From NCBI GenBank assembly GCA_009881125.1, contig WXFH01000029.1, positions 10,726 through 74,725 of the forward strand: 64,000 bases of DNA, read 5' to 3'. Source of the DNA: Acidaminobacter sp. (GTDB taxonomy: Bacteria; Bacillota_A; Clostridia; Peptostreptococcales; Acidaminobacteraceae). This document shows positions 31,491-40,820 of this stretch, in pieces. Numbering within the stretch: position 1 is the stretch's first letter; each line of letters opens with the position of its first letter. Below the pieces are notes generated by a model that saw nothing but the letters and a program-made list of their open reading frames with translations, was not told where the DNA came from and searched no databases. The position numbers were made by a program, and so were the translations under genes.

Positions 31491-32669
31491 ATGAGAAGCG
31501 TCTACATGGACCATTCCGCCACCACACCCGTCAAACCAGAAGTCGTCCAGGCCATGCTCCCTTATTTCACCGAAATCTACGGCAACGCCTCCAGCGTCCA
31601 CGCCTTCGGCCGCGAAGCCCGCAAAGGCGTCATGAGCGCCCGCCAGACGATTGCCGACTCCATAGGCGCCCACGCCGACGAGCTCTACTTCACCGCCGGC
31701 GGCACCGAGTCCGACAACTGGGCCATCCGCGGCGTCGCCTATGCGAACAAAGCCAAGGGCAACCACATCATCACCACCACTATTGAACACCACGCCGTCC
31801 TCCACGTCTGCGAGATGCTGGAAAAGGAAGGCTTCGAAGTGACCTATCTCAAGACGGATGCCGATGGTCTCATTTCCCTCAAAGACCTGGAAGCAGCAAT
31901 CCGGCCAAGCACCACCCTGATTTCCATCATGGCTGTCAACAACGAGATCGGCACTATACAGCCCATTGAAGAAATAGGCCACATCGCCAAAAAGCACGGC
32001 GTCCTCTTCCACACCGACGCCGTCCAGGCCCTCGGCAAGATCGAGCTCGACGTCAACAAGCAAAACATCGATCTCATGAGCTTCTCCGCCCACAAGCTTT
32101 ACGGACCAAAGGGCATAGGCGCCCTCTACGTGCGTAAAAGCGTCCGCATCAAGAACCTCATGGACGGCGGGGCACAGGAGAAGAAGAGAAGACCGGGCAC
32201 GGAAAACGTTCCGGGCATCATCGGCTTTGCCAAGGCTGTCGAAATGGCAGCGGAAGGCTTTGAAGAAAACAACGCCCGCCTGATCCGCCTGAGAGACAAA
32301 ATGATCGCCGGCATCGAAGCCACGATTCCTTACATCCGCCTCAACGGCCACCGCACCCAGCGCCACCCGGGCAATGTCAACTTCTGCTTTGAGTTCATCG
32401 AAGGCGAGTCCCTGCTCCTGAGCCTCGACCTCGTGGGCGTCGCCGCCTCAAGCGGTTCGGCGTGTACCTCGGGCTCCTTGGATCCGTCCCATGTTCTCAT
32501 GGCAATTGGTCTGACTCATGAAATTGCCCATGGCAGCCTGCGTCTGTCCCTTGGCGAATTCACCACGGACGAAGACGTCGACTATGTTATTGAGCAGCTG
32601 AAGCCAATCGTTGAGCGACTTCGCAGCTATTCACCACTATATGAAAAAGCCACTGGAGGAACCCGCTAA
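31491..32669 (+). CDS. iscS: Cysteine desulfurase
   Basis: This 392-residue PLP enzyme takes sulfur from cysteine for cluster and thiouridine synthesis. The PLP lysine is Lys202 in FSAHKLYGPKG, and the persulfide Cys325 is in SSGSACTSGS. The conserved start YMDHSATTP and HTDAVQALGK are present. It overlaps iscU by one base (TAATG), giving translational coupling. With mnmA downstream, it also supplies sulfur for tRNA 2-thiouridine. A GCCGATGGTC word at 31860 encodes ADGL. Confidence 0.96.
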   Translation: MRSVYMDHSATTPVKPEVVQAMLPYFTEIYGNASSVHAFGREARKGVMSARQTIADSIGAHADELYFTAGGTESDNWAIRGVAYANKAKGNHIITTTIEHHAVLHVCEMLEKEGFEVTYLKTDADGLISLKDLEAAIRPSTTLISIMAVNNEIGTIQPIEEIGHIAKKHGVLFHTDAVQALGKIELDVNKQNIDLMSFSAHKLYGPKGIGALYVRKSVRIKNLMDGGAQEKKRRPGTENVPGIIGFAKAVEMAAEGFEENNARLIRLRDKMIAGIEATIPYIRLNGHRTQRHPGNVNFCFEFIEGESLLLSLDLVGVAASSGSACTSGSLDPSHVLMAIGLTHEIAHGSLRLSLGEFTTDEDVDYVIEQLKPIVERLRSYSPLYEKATGGTR

Positions 32670-33118
32670 TGTATAACGAAAAAGTCATGGAACACTTCAC
32701 CAATCCAAGAAATGTCGGCGAGATTGCTGATGCCGATGGTATGGGTGAAGTCGGCAACGCGAAATGCGGCGACATCATGCGCATGTACCTCAAAATTGAA
32801 GACAACCGCATAGTCGATGTCAAGTTCAAGACCTTCGGCTGCGGGTCCGCCATTGCGTCATCCAGCGTGGCCACAGAGCTGATCAAGGGCCGCACCATCA
32901 AGGAAGCCCTCACGCTCACCAACCAGGAAGTCATCTCGGCCCTCGGCGGCCTCCCGACGGTCAAGATCCACTGCTCCGTCCTCGCCGAGCAAGCCATCAA
33001 AGCCGCGCTCCTCGACTATGCCAACAAGAATGGCCTGACTTTCGAGGAACTCGCCAACTTCAATCCGGATGACGATGGTCACGACCACGGCCACGAGGAC
33101 GACGAGCACGAGCATTAA
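32669..33118 (+). CDS. iscU: Fe-S cluster scaffold protein IscU/NifU N-terminal type
   Basis: The protein has 149 residues. Ligands are Cys33, Asp35, Cys58 and Cys102 (AKCGD, FGCGSA, IHCSV). The C-terminus is unusual: it ends in a His/Asp/Glu-rich tail (DDDGHDHGHEDDEHEH) that could hold iron or another metal before assembly. It is coupled to iscS by a one-base overlap and precedes mnmA by 17 bp. Confidence 0.95.
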   Translation: MYNEKVMEHFTNPRNVGEIADADGMGEVGNAKCGDIMRMYLKIEDNRIVDVKFKTFGCGSAIASSSVATELIKGRTIKEALTLTNQEVISALGGLPTVKIHCSVLAEQAIKAALLDYANKNGLTFEELANFNPDDDGHDHGHEDDEHEH

Positions 33119-33135
33119 AACGGAGGATCACAGCA

Positions 33136-34221
33136 ATGCCAAATAAAAACCGCGTCGTCGTCGGTATGAGCGGCGGCGTCGACAGCACCGCCACCGCCTG
33201 GCTCCTCAAGGAAGCCGGCTACGACGTCATAGGCGTCACCATGAAGCTCTGGGAAGATGATGACCCCGATTACGTCGAAAAAGAGGGAGGCTGCTGCAGC
33301 CTGTCCTCCATAGACGACGCCCGCCGCGTCTGCGACAAAATAGGCATCCCATTCTACGTCATCAACTTCAAGCCCGTCTTCCGAGAAAAAGTCATAGATT
33401 ACTTCATAGACGAATACCAGCACGGCCGCACGCCGAACCCGTGCATCGCCTGCAACAAATATGTCAAGTTCGACGCCCTCATCAAAAAAGCCCACGAGCT
33501 CGACGCCTACTACGTCGCGACGGGCCACTACGCCAAAGTCGAGCAGCTCCCGGACACAGGCCGCTACGTCATCCGCCTCTCTGAAGAGAAGCGCAAGGAC
33601 CAGACCTACGTCCTCTGCAACCTCACCCAGGACCAGCTCCAACACATTCTGATGCCCCTGGGCGACTTCGACTCCAAGGAAAAAGTCCGCGAGATCGCGT
33701 CCCGCTTCGACCCACACGTCGGCGGCAAGTCCGACTCCCAGGAGATCTGCTTTATCCCGGACGACAACCACTCCCGGTTCCTCACAGAACACCTTGGCGA
33801 CCAAATCGTCCCAGGTGACTTCGTCGACCCGGAAGGCAAAAAACTTGGCAAACACAAAGGCATTGTCCATTACACAATAGGCCAGCGCAAAGGCCTCGGC
33901 CTCTCTCTGGGCCAGCCCGGCTATGTCACTAAAATCGAAACCGACACCAACCGCGTCATCATAGGCGGGGCAGAGGACGTCTTCTCAGACACCCTCTATG
34001 CCAACGGCCTCAACTTCATGCCCTTCGAGACCCTCACAGAACCCATGCGCGTCTTGGCAAAAATTCGCTACGCCGCGCCGCCGGCCCCAGCCACCCTCAG
34101 TCCGGCAGGGGAGGACCGCGTCAAAGTTGTCTTTGACACCCCGCAGCGCGCCATCACTCCGGGTCAAGCCGTCGCGTTTTACGTAGGCGACATGCTGATA
34201 GGTGGAGGAACTATACTTTAG
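33136..34221 (+). CDS. mnmA: tRNA-specific 2-thiouridylase
   Basis: This 361-residue enzyme thiolates U34 of Lys, Glu and Gln tRNAs. The PP-loop is GMSGGVDST (10-18); the catalytic cysteines are Cys103 in NPCIACN and Cys205 in SQEICFIPDD. GHYAKVE and TIGQRKGLG are family motifs. A CC pair at 53-54 in EGGCCS is also usual in Gram-positive members. It receives sulfur from the iscS product in the same operon. GGAGG precedes the ATG. A terminator follows at 34283. Confidence 0.97.
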   Translation: MPNKNRVVVGMSGGVDSTATAWLLKEAGYDVIGVTMKLWEDDDPDYVEKEGGCCSLSSIDDARRVCDKIGIPFYVINFKPVFREKVIDYFIDEYQHGRTPNPCIACNKYVKFDALIKKAHELDAYYVATGHYAKVEQLPDTGRYVIRLSEEKRKDQTYVLCNLTQDQLQHILMPLGDFDSKEKVREIASRFDPHVGGKSDSQEICFIPDDNHSRFLTEHLGDQIVPGDFVDPEGKKLGKHKGIVHYTIGQRKGLGLSLGQPGYVTKIETDTNRVIIGGAEDVFSDTLYANGLNFMPFETLTEPMRVLAKIRYAAPPAPATLSPAGEDRVKVVFDTPQRAITPGQAVAFYVGDMLIGGGTIL

Positions 34222-34282
34222 ACCGCTTTCAAAAACAGAGTTCTGCCGATGGTCACAATCACACAACCCAACTCACCACCAG

Positions 34283-34317
34283 AAGCCCTGCCAGCCAAAA
34301 ATTGCAGGGCTTTTTTT
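34283..34317 (+). terminator. Rho-independent terminator of the isc operon
   Basis: AAGCCCTGC and GCAGGGCTT form a 9-bp stem with a 12-nt loop and then seven T residues. Confidence 0.88.
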
Positions 34318-34364
34318 ACGCCCATCCCCCGTCCTGCATGATTTCCTCCAATTTACACAATCTT

Positions 34365-34395
34365 TTGTTTTAGACCGCCTATTTGGTGCTATAAT
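34365..34395 (+). promoter_or_regulatory. Possible sigma-A promoter for the CNNM-type gene
   Basis: A perfect TATAAT at 34390-34395 has a weak TTGTTT 19 bp upstream. It lies 130 bp before the start at 34526. Confidence 0.4.
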
Positions 34396-34525
34396 AGCAA
34401 TAGAGTTCTCAAAATTGTGACAAAAACAAACCAAATCGTTACCTGGACAAAACACACCCCTAAGCATAGAGCTGCACTACATACAACCCTCTACGCCATC
34501 ACAGCTTCCGGAAGGATGACACCTG

Positions 34526-35875
34526 ATGACACCACTGTTCCTCCTGGCCGCCCTGATCCTGCTCAACGGATTCTTCTCGGCCTCCGAGATCGCCCTGATC
34601 TCCCTGAACGACAAGAAAATACAGTCCATGGCAGAAGACGGCCATCTTAAAGCCATAAAACTCAGAAAAATCCTCGGCGAACCCAGCCGCTTCCTGGCAA
34701 CCATCCAGGTCGGCATCACCCTGGCCGGCTTCCTGGCCAGCGCCTTCGCCGCGCTCTACTTTTCGCCGCGTCTTTACATCTTCATGAAACCAACACTGAT
34801 GAACTTCAATTTATCAGATGCCACCCAGGTGAACTTATCAGTCGTTCTCATCACCCTGGTCCTGTCCTACTTCAGCCTCGTCCTCGGCGAGCTCGTCCCA
34901 AAACGCCTCGCCAGCCATAACGCTGAGAACTTTGCCATGGCCGTCATAGGCCCTGTCACGCTTCTCTCCGTCATTACATATCCTTTCGTCCGCTTTCTAA
35001 CCTTTTCCAGCAACTTCTTCGTCCGCCTCTTCGGCATTGACCCCCTCCACGAAAACGAAAACGTCACCGAGGAAGAAATCCGCATGATGGTCGACGTCGG
35101 CGAGGAGAAGGGCACCATCGAAATCGACGAGAAGGAAATGATCAACAACATCTTTGAATTCAACGACAAGACTGTCGACGATATAATGACCCACCGCATG
35201 GACATCGTGGGCCTGCCCCTCGAGGCTACCCTGGAGGAAACCGTGACCCTCATCAACGAGGAGAAGTACTCCCGCATCCCGGTGTATGACGATACTATTG
35301 ACAGCATCGTCGGCATCCTCTTCTCCAAGGACATCATTCAGTATCTCGCCGGCTCCTTCAATACAGAGCTTTCTGCCGATGGTTTCAGCCTCCAGCCCCT
35401 CCTCCGCAAGCCCTACTTCGTCCCAACCTCCAAGCATACAGATGATCTCCTGCGGGACTTCAAAAAGAACAAAGTCCACATGGCCGTCATCATTGACGAA
35501 TACGGCGGCACCGCCGGCATTGTCACCCTCGAGGATCTACTCGAAGAAATCGTCGGTGATATCTCCGACGAGGACGACGAAGACGACCTCCTCCAGGATA
35601 TTACGCCTCAGGACGACGGTTCCTACCTTGTCGAAGGTCTCGCCAGCCTCGAAGACCTCGAAGCCTACTTCAAAGTCAACCTTCCCACTGAAGAATTCAA
35701 AACCGTCACCGGCTTTATCATCGGCGAACTGGGCAACATTCCGGATGAAGGGGAGCACCCAACCTTCAACTACGACGGCCTGACCTTCCTCGTTCTGGAA
35801 GTCGATGAAAAGCGCGTCACCAAAGTCAGAGTGACATTGACGCAAAAAGACGAAGAAGAGTTTGTAGAAGAGTAG
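34526..35875 (+). CDS. CNNM/CorC (HlyC)-family transporter-associated protein with CBS domains
   Basis: The protein has 449 residues. A DUF21 membrane domain (about 1-180, with [24 protein letters not shown] and [10 protein letters not shown]) is followed by two CBS domains (about 200-335, [46 protein letters not shown]). The C-terminal CorC/HlyC domain is about 365-445. Family members export or regulate Mg2+ and Co2+; the name hemolysin is historical. A GCCGATGGTT word at 35381 encodes ADGF between the CBS halves. Confidence 0.93.
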   Translation: MTPLFLLAALILLNGFFSASEIALISLNDKKIQSMAEDGHLKAIKLRKILGEPSRFLATIQVGITLAGFLASAFAALYFSPRLYIFMKPTLMNFNLSDATQVNLSVVLITLVLSYFSLVLGELVPKRLASHNAENFAMAVIGPVTLLSVITYPFVRFLTFSSNFFVRLFGIDPLHENENVTEEEIRMMVDVGEEKGTIEIDEKEMINNIFEFNDKTVDDIMTHRMDIVGLPLEATLEETVTLINEEKYSRIPVYDDTIDSIVGILFSKDIIQYLAGSFNTELSADGFSLQPLLRKPYFVPTSKHTDDLLRDFKKNKVHMAVIIDEYGGTAGIVTLEDLLEEIVGDISDEDDEDDLLQDITPQDDGSYLVEGLASLEDLEAYFKVNLPTEEFKTVTGFIIGELGNIPDEGEHPTFNYDGLTFLVLEVDEKRVTKVRVTLTQKDEEEFVEE

Positions 35876-35910
35876 CAGGGTGATCCAACAAAAGTTTAAA
35901 GTTCATTGTA

Positions 35911-35939
35911 GGGAAGAAAGCCAAGAACGCTTTCTTCCC
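35911..35939 (+). terminator. Hairpin after the CNNM-type gene
   Basis: GGGAAGAAAGC and GCTTTCTTCCC form an 11-bp perfect stem with a 7-nt loop. The T-tract is weak (TT), so termination may be partial, with read-through into the DUF1904 genes. Confidence 0.65.
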
Positions 35940-35965
35940 TTAAAAATTGGTAAAGGAGAACCAAT

Positions 35966-36292
35966 ATGCCACAGCTAATCTTTTCAGGCGTTAAACAAGA
36001 AGAAGTCAAAGACGTCAGCACCCAATTGGTCGACGCTCTGGCAAAAATTGCAGACGCACCGAGGGACTATTTCACTCTTGAGGTGAACGACAGTGATTTT
36101 GTCTTCGACGGAGAAATTGTTAAAATCAATCCCGTCATCCAGGTGTTGTGGTTCGACAGGGGACAGGCAGTCAAAGACGAAATGGTCAGTGTCATAGATC
36201 AAGCTTTGCGGAGCAAAGGCTATCCAAACATCGAAATTATTTTTGAAGCCCTTGGAAAAGAAAGTTACTACGAGAATGCAGTACATTACTAA
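35966..36292 (+). CDS. DUF1904-family protein, copy 1
   Basis: This 108-residue protein starts MPQLIFSGVKQEEVKDVS and contains WFDRGQAVKDEM and a C-terminal SYYENAVHY. That is the DUF1904 pattern, and the Pro after Met recalls tautomerase-fold proteins. Function is unknown. AAAGGAG precedes the ATG. The next gene is a same-length paralogue, so this is a recent tandem duplication with substantial divergence. Confidence 0.8.
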   Translation: MPQLIFSGVKQEEVKDVSTQLVDALAKIADAPRDYFTLEVNDSDFVFDGEIVKINPVIQVLWFDRGQAVKDEMVSVIDQALRSKGYPNIEIIFEALGKESYYENAVHY

Positions 36293-36355
36293 GTTTTAAT
36301 TCAAAGTTTTCAATTCTAATTCGAGCAAAAAAACATATTGAAAGGGGACTGCCAC

Positions 36356-36682
36356 ATGCCAAAATTAATCTTTAAAGGCGTCGAAATCGAAGAAATCAAA
36401 GAAATGAGCACCAAATTGGTCGATACACTTTCCGGACTCACTAATGCCCCAAGAAACGTGTTCACCCTTGAGTGCGTTGAAAGCGCCTTTGTCTATGATG
36501 GAGAGATCGTCAAACCAGCTCCCGTCATAGAAGTCAAGTGGATCGAACGCGGTCAGATTGTCAAAGACCAGGTGGCTAATGCCATTGACCAGGCACTACG
36601 TGCCAAGGGCTACGAGCATGTTGAAATCATCTTCACGGAGTTGAAAAAGGGCGATTATTATATTAATGCGAAAGTTTATTAA
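36356..36682 (+). CDS. DUF1904-family protein, copy 2
   Basis: This 108-residue paralogue of the preceding gene starts MPKLIFKGVEIEEIKEMS and has WIERGQIVKDQ. It ends DYYINAKVY, so the YYEN of copy 1 has become YYIN. ATG 36356 is chosen because AAAGGGG lies before it; a TTG at 36338 would overlap the ribosome site. The pair may form a hetero-oligomer. A terminator follows. Confidence 0.8.
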   Translation: MPKLIFKGVEIEEIKEMSTKLVDTLSGLTNAPRNVFTLECVESAFVYDGEIVKPAPVIEVKWIERGQIVKDQVANAIDQALRAKGYEHVEIIFTELKKGDYYINAKVY

Positions 36683-36701
36683 TTGTAAAAAAGATAAAAT
36701 C

Positions 36702-36750
36702 AAAGGCCAACAAAGTGCGTAATAGAGTACGACTTGTTGGCCTTTTGTTG
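36702..36750 (+). terminator. Terminator after the DUF1904 pair
   Basis: AAAGGCCAACAA and TTGTTGGCCTTT form a 12-bp perfect stem with a 20-nt loop, followed by a T-rich run. Confidence 0.8.
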
Positions 36751-36775
36751 TTTGAAAAAGTCTAAAAGTTACGCC

Positions 36776-36876
36776 CGGTGTCAATAGACCTTAGCCGCAG
36801 ATCCGCATGAGGATCCAACGGGGTCAGACCTGCACAAATCTTGCATTTTAGTGATCCAGCGGGGTCAGACCTGCAA
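36776..36876 (-). repeat. Palindrome array: one long form, two short forms
   Basis: A long form (GGTGTCAATAGACCTTAGCCGC...) at about 36777 is followed by GGGGTCAGACCTGC near 36820 and 36861. The second lies 20 bp from the IS element end. Confidence 0.85.
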
Positions 36877-36995
36877 AATTCCTAAAGCGCTCCATTGAAC
36901 CACCCATGACTGAAGTCACGGGATTCTTGGGTCCTCACATCCATCGATGCGAAATATACCAAGCTATCCCCACAGTTCCTGCGGTTCTTGTTACG

Positions 36996-38213
36996 TTAAC
37001 TTGCAGTTCTTAATCCTTCTTTTTGAATGTTGATGGCCGCGTTGAAATCCCTGTCGATCTCTAATCCACATTCTTCGCACCGATACAGCCTTACACTTAA
37101 ATCCTTTGTCTGTTCACTTTGATGACCACATTTAGAGCAGATTTGACTGGATGCATAGAACCTGTCTACTTTGCGAACCAGCTTATAATTCCATTTACCT
37201 TTGTATTCCAGTTGTCTGAAGAACTCTGAAAAGCCCGCGTCAGCAATGCTCTTTGCCAGTCTTCTGTTCTTAATCATACCTTTCACATTTAGATCTTCTA
37301 TGAAGATCTGATCGTAGCGTTCTATCAGCGACGTGCTCAGCCTGTGAATGAAATCCTTTCGACAGTTTCTAACCCGCTTATGCCAACGGCTCACTTTGAC
37401 GCGCTGTCGGTTTCGATTCTTTCCGCCCTTCTGACGACGGCTTAACTTTCGCTGCTCTTTGATCATGCGTTTTTCATATTTTCGGTAATATTTTGGATTT
37501 TCCGCGACTTCCTTGTCAGAGGTGTAATAGAACGCTTTCAAGCCCATATCGATACCAACATTTGAACCCGTCGCAGCAGTTGGCTCATGCTCTATTTCAA
37601 TACAGCACAGGCTGACGTAATACTTTCCATCTGATTCTTTTGTGATCGCCGCAGACACCATTCTACCCTGATAGGGTCTTGAATAGGCAATTTTGACATC
37701 TTTTACTTTTGGAAGTTTGATTTTGCAGTTTTGCTTTTTATACTTTCCGGATGAGGTATACTGAACTTCCTTTTCCTTGACCTCAATATTGTTTCCAGTC
37801 CAGCTCATTTTGCAGGACTGGACTAAATCCCTGTAAGATTTGAATTTCGGATGTCCTTCAAGATCGTAAAAGGTAAGCGCTTTGCCTGTCCGCGCTGCTT
37901 TTTCCAGGGTTTTCTTTGAGTATTTCTTTGGACTTTTATTAAAGCGTGAATAAGCACTCGCTAAGTCTTTAAGTGTGTTCTGTAAAACAGATTTTTCGCA
38001 CTGATAGAGCCATAGATGATTTCCCTTAAGCTCAGTGAGCAACTTCGACATCTTATTGTAGGGGATGAGGTGTTCCTTCTTTTCATACCGGTCCATGTTC
38101 AGTTTCAAAAAATGATTCCAGACGAAGCGCTTTGCTGAGAATATGGTCTCGAGTTGTTCCTGCTGAGTTTTATTGGGTTGAATTCGGTACTTGTAGCCCT
38201 TTTCAATCAGCAT
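36996..38213 (-). CDS. tnpB: TnpB RNA-guided nuclease (IS605 OrfB)
   Basis: This 405-residue protein is complete and looks active. RuvC residues are Asp222 in VGIDMGLKA, Glu306 in IFIEDLNV and Asp389 in EIDRDFNAAINI. The zinc finger has Cys359, Cys362, Cys379 and Cys382. TnpB, the ancestor of Cas12, cuts DNA next to a transposon-specific motif using an omega RNA made from the element's right end, which favours keeping the element. It starts 15 bp after tnpA and is co-transcribed with it. Confidence 0.95.
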   Translation of the reverse strand: MLIEKGYKYRIQPNKTQQEQLETIFSAKRFVWNHFLKLNMDRYEKKEHLIPYNKMSKLLTELKGNHLWLYQCEKSVLQNTLKDLASAYSRFNKSPKKYSKKTLEKAARTGKALTFYDLEGHPKFKSYRDLVQSCKMSWTGNNIEVKEKEVQYTSSGKYKKQNCKIKLPKVKDVKIAYSRPYQGRMVSAAITKESDGKYYVSLCCIEIEHEPTAATGSNVGIDMGLKAFYYTSDKEVAENPKYYRKYEKRMIKEQRKLSRRQKGGKNRNRQRVKVSRWHKRVRNCRKDFIHRLSTSLIERYDQIFIEDLNVKGMIKNRRLAKSIADAGFSEFFRQLEYKGKWNYKLVRKVDRFYASSQICSKCGHQSEQTKDLSVRLYRCEECGLEIDRDFNAAINIQKEGLRTAS

Positions 38214-38228
38214 GCCCTCAGCACCGCC

Positions 38229-38630
38229 CTATTTTTCTTTTTGTGATTGTATGTAAGCTTTGATCTCAGCTTCAGTATTTTCAGAATACGTAACGACAAA
38301 ATAACCTGGATTCCATAAGTGATCATCCTCTAATCCGTCTTTAAGCCAAGGACAATTCTCAAACATGAATCTGCCGCTGACGCCTTTGAGCGCTTTGATG
38401 AAGTTGGGAATATAATGCTGAGGTTTACAGTCGATCAGCAAGTGAACGTGATCTTGATCACAGTTAAATTCTTCGATAGTAAATCCGTTTTCATCTGCTA
38501 TTTTAAAAAGGATTTCTTTGAGCTTTTCTTCTACAGTGCCAGTCAGAACTTTTCGTCTATACTTGACGCACCAGACAATATGATACTGAATGGAGTAGAC
38601 ATAACCTCGACCTTTTTTTACTTTTGACAT
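38229..38630 (-). CDS. tnpA: IS200/IS605 TnpA, Y1 HUH transposase
   Basis: The protein has 133 residues. The HUH motif is His61 and His63 (DHVHLLIDC) and the catalytic tyrosine is about Tyr126 in IKAYIQSQ. It excises and inserts the element as single-stranded DNA. It is intact, so the element may still move. It is a true IS605 transposase, shorter than REP-associated (RAYT) enzymes, and its end hairpins differ from the GGTCTGACC palindromes, so it is unlikely to mobilise those repeats. Confidence 0.96.
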   Translation of the reverse strand: MSKVKKGRGYVYSIQYHIVWCVKYRRKVLTGTVEEKLKEILFKIADENGFTIEEFNCDQDHVHLLIDCKPQHYIPNFIKALKGVSGRFMFENCPWLKDGLEDDHLWNPGYFVVTYSENTEAEIKAYIQSQKEK

Positions 38631-38759
38631 ACCACAACACCTCAGTACTATTATAACATATGGTTATGTTGTAACAAAGTAATTTGAAGGCTTACAATTT
38701 AATTCATAACTATACATAAGGCACCGCTAACCCACGACTGAAGTCACGGGTGTGCGCGG

Positions 38760-39905
38760 TTATTTAATCAATTCACAATACACCAAACACGCCTCTTCAA
38801 TCTGCTTCACGGCGCAGCGCTCGTTCACCATGTGGGCCAGCTTGTACTCACCGGGACCAAATCCAATGCATGGAATCCCCATGGCGACTGGTGTGATGGC
38901 ATTCGTCCCAAAATCCCAAAAATCAAATTTCTCAACCACAGTTCCACTCACAGTTTCAACCGCCCGAATCATTGCCTGGGTCAAACTATGATCCTTCTCA
39001 ATCTTCCAAGGGTTATGCATTGGCTCGTAAACCAAAGGTTTCCCGGTCCAGGTCGTATGATACAGGGTCCCGACTTCCCAGGAAGCGCGCTTTCCGGCAA
39101 TAAGCCCCTCCATCTCTGATGCAACCTGCTCCAAAGTCTCCCCAACCGCAAGTCTTCTATCCAGATAAATGCTGCACTCACTCGGCACCGCGTTCAGCGA
39201 CACGCTGACTGACGAAATATCCGAGAGCACCACCGTCCCATGTGCCTCATCTGTCTTGAATAACGACTTATTCAGCGCATCCACTCTCGAAATAATCTCC
39301 GCCATCTCGTAAACCGCGTTCACGCCTTTTTCCGGCGCAGAACCATGGGCAGAGACCCCGTGAGTCTTAATCCGCATCTGCGCCTTGCCTTTATGCCCCA
39401 GCACAATCAAATTGTCGCTTGGTTCACAAATCACACAAAAATCCGGACGCAGAGATAATTCCGCATAGAGATGCTTCAAATTCTCCCCATCACAATATTC
39501 CTCACACACTGTCCCTGTCACATAGACCGTCTTGCCCTCCAGGTACCCCAGATCCCGAGCCAGAGCGGCTGCATATACGCTGGCGCACAACGCCGACTTC
39601 ATGTCCACGCTGCCGCGGCCCCAAAGATACCCATCAGCAACGACACCGGAAAAGGGCGGGTGAGTCCAATCTTCCGCGTCATGCACTTCAACTGTATCCA
39701 TATGGGAGTCGAATTGAATGACCACCGGACCATTGCCAATTCGTCCCACTACGTTCCCGGTGGAATCTATAAATGCCTCATCAAACCCCAGCGCCTTCAT
39801 CTCCTCAAGAACCAGCGACGCTAAAGGACCTTCTTCATTCGTAAAACTAACAGTCTGAACTGCTTTCTGAGCAAAATCCAACAATTTCTCATTGTCTAAC
39901 ACCAA
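38760..39905 (-). CDS. M20-family metallopeptidase/deacylase (YgeY/ArgE-like)
   Basis: This protein of about 381 residues has M20 zinc motifs: DSHMDTVEVHDAEDWTHPPF, WGRGSVDMKS and VCEEYCDGENL. HGVSAHGSAPEKGVNAVYEM starts the lid domain. ISSVSVSLNAVPSECSIYLDRRL resembles the YgeY selenium-metabolism-linked hydrolases; general amidohydrolase activity is the safe call. GGAGG at about 39914-39918 favours TTG 39905 or GTG 39902 over an upstream GTG. The IS element sits directly at its stop codon, so the last residues (LIK) may derive from the insertion site. Confidence 0.88.
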   Translation of the reverse strand: MVLDNEKLLDFAQKAVQTVSFTNEEGPLASLVLEEMKALGFDEAFIDSTGNVVGRIGNGPVVIQFDSHMDTVEVHDAEDWTHPPFSGVVADGYLWGRGSVDMKSALCASVYAAALARDLGYLEGKTVYVTGTVCEEYCDGENLKHLYAELSLRPDFCVICEPSDNLIVLGHKGKAQMRIKTHGVSAHGSAPEKGVNAVYEMAEIISRVDALNKSLFKTDEAHGTVVLSDISSVSVSLNAVPSECSIYLDRRLAVGETLEQVASEMEGLIAGKRASWEVGTLYHTTWTGKPLVYEPMHNPWKIEKDHSLTQAMIRAVETVSGTVVEKFDFWDFGTNAITPVAMGIPCIGFGPGEYKLAHMVNERCAVKQIEEACLVYCELIK

Positions 39906-40079
39906 AATCGCTCCCTCCACCTAAGTGAAAAACACCTAATCCATCTTTGAACGCAGCAAACCTCATTCCATTTCATCATCCCAAATTTTCACCCTAACCT
40001 CAAGACCTACACCAGCAAAACCTTTCCATACTTACCCTTACTTATATTATAATCTTATTAATGAACCAACAAAAACCCA

Positions 40080-40200
40080 TTGGGGTCAGACCCACAACCA
40101 ACACATGAGTGAACATTCGGGGTCAATAGGCGCATCCGCAGATCTAATTAGTTCAGACTCTCGTGTACAAACTTGACGCAGCCGGGGTCAGACCCGCACA
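40080..40200 (-). repeat. Palindromes: two short forms and one long form
   Basis: GGGGTCAGACCC near 40082 and 40187 bracket a long form (GGGGTCAATAGGCGCATCCGCAG) at about 40120. The remaining gap from 39906 to 40251 is AT-rich without a gene. Confidence 0.85.
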
Positions 40201-40251
40201 TATAAGACCCATCCATATAGAACCATTACCACTCAGAAAAGGGGAGAACCC

Positions 40252-40770
40252 ATGACCAAAAACCAACCAAACCCCACCGCCCAAATCCGCACCGCCGTCC
40301 TGTCAGACCTGCCACGACTCACCGACATCTACAACCAGGCCATCGCCACCCTCAGCTGCACCTGTGACACCACACCGTTCACCCCCGAAGACCGCCTCGC
40401 CTGGTTCGACGACCACCAAACCAACTGCTACCCGCTCTTCGTCTACGAGTCAGAAGGGCAGGTCCTCGGCTACGCCTATCTGTCGCCCTACCGCTCAGGC
40501 CGCGAAGCCCTCCGGTCCATCGCCGAAATCAGCTACTACATCGACTTCTCCGCCCACCGCCGTGGCATCGCCACCCACCTCGTCCACCACACCCTCCACG
40601 CCGCCCACCACCTCGGCTACAAAAACCTCGTCGCCATCCTCCTCGAATGCAACACCCCCAGCATCGCCCTCCTCGAATCCTTTGGCTTCGAACCCTGGGG
40701 AACCCTGCCGATGGTCGCAGAACTCCAAAATCAACACGTCTCACATCTCTACTATGGGTTAAAATTGTAA
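40252..40770 (+). CDS. GNAT-family N-acetyltransferase (phosphinothricin/MnaT-like)
   Basis: This 172-residue protein has the GNAT fold. IRTAVLSDLPRLTDIYNQAI opens it, AEISYYIDFSAHRRGIATHLVHHTL holds the acetyl-CoA loop (RRGIAT), and NTPSIALLESFGFEPWGTLPMV is the usual C-terminal motif of the PAT/MnaT group, which acetylates small amines such as amino-acid analogues. AAGGGGAG precedes the ATG. A GCCGATGGTC word at 40707 is read as LPMV. Confidence 0.88.
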   Translation: MTKNQPNPTAQIRTAVLSDLPRLTDIYNQAIATLSCTCDTTPFTPEDRLAWFDDHQTNCYPLFVYESEGQVLGYAYLSPYRSGREALRSIAEISYYIDFSAHRRGIATHLVHHTLHAAHHLGYKNLVAILLECNTPSIALLESFGFEPWGTLPMVAELQNQHVSHLYYGLKL

Positions 40771-40820
40771 CGATTTAATAGAATGTTAAATATAACTATT
40801 TATAATTTGTTATATTTAAC

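Larger units (their letters stand above)
36895..38766 (-). mobile_element. IS200/IS605-family insertion sequence with tnpA and tnpB
   Basis: Both ends carry the subterminal hairpin that Y1 transposases recognise: positions 36903-36922 and 38731-38750, each CCCGTGACTT...TGGG on the minus strand with at most two G-T pairs. The element reads right to left: left end near 38766, tnpA, tnpB, right end near 36895 with TCAA, as expected for an IS605 right cleavage site. The left boundary is uncertain by about 15 bp and lies at the stop codon of the M20 peptidase gene. There are no terminal inverted repeats and no target duplication, as expected. The tnpB-guide (omega) RNA should overlap the tnpB 3' end and the right end (about 36895-37050). 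Confidence 0.88.

Noticed and set aside
38229..38630. TnpA as the mobiliser of the GGTCTGACC palindromes (RAYT)
   Set aside because: Its sequence is that of a normal IS605 transposase with its own tnpB, and its end hairpins (CCCGTGACTT...) do not resemble the dispersed palindromes.
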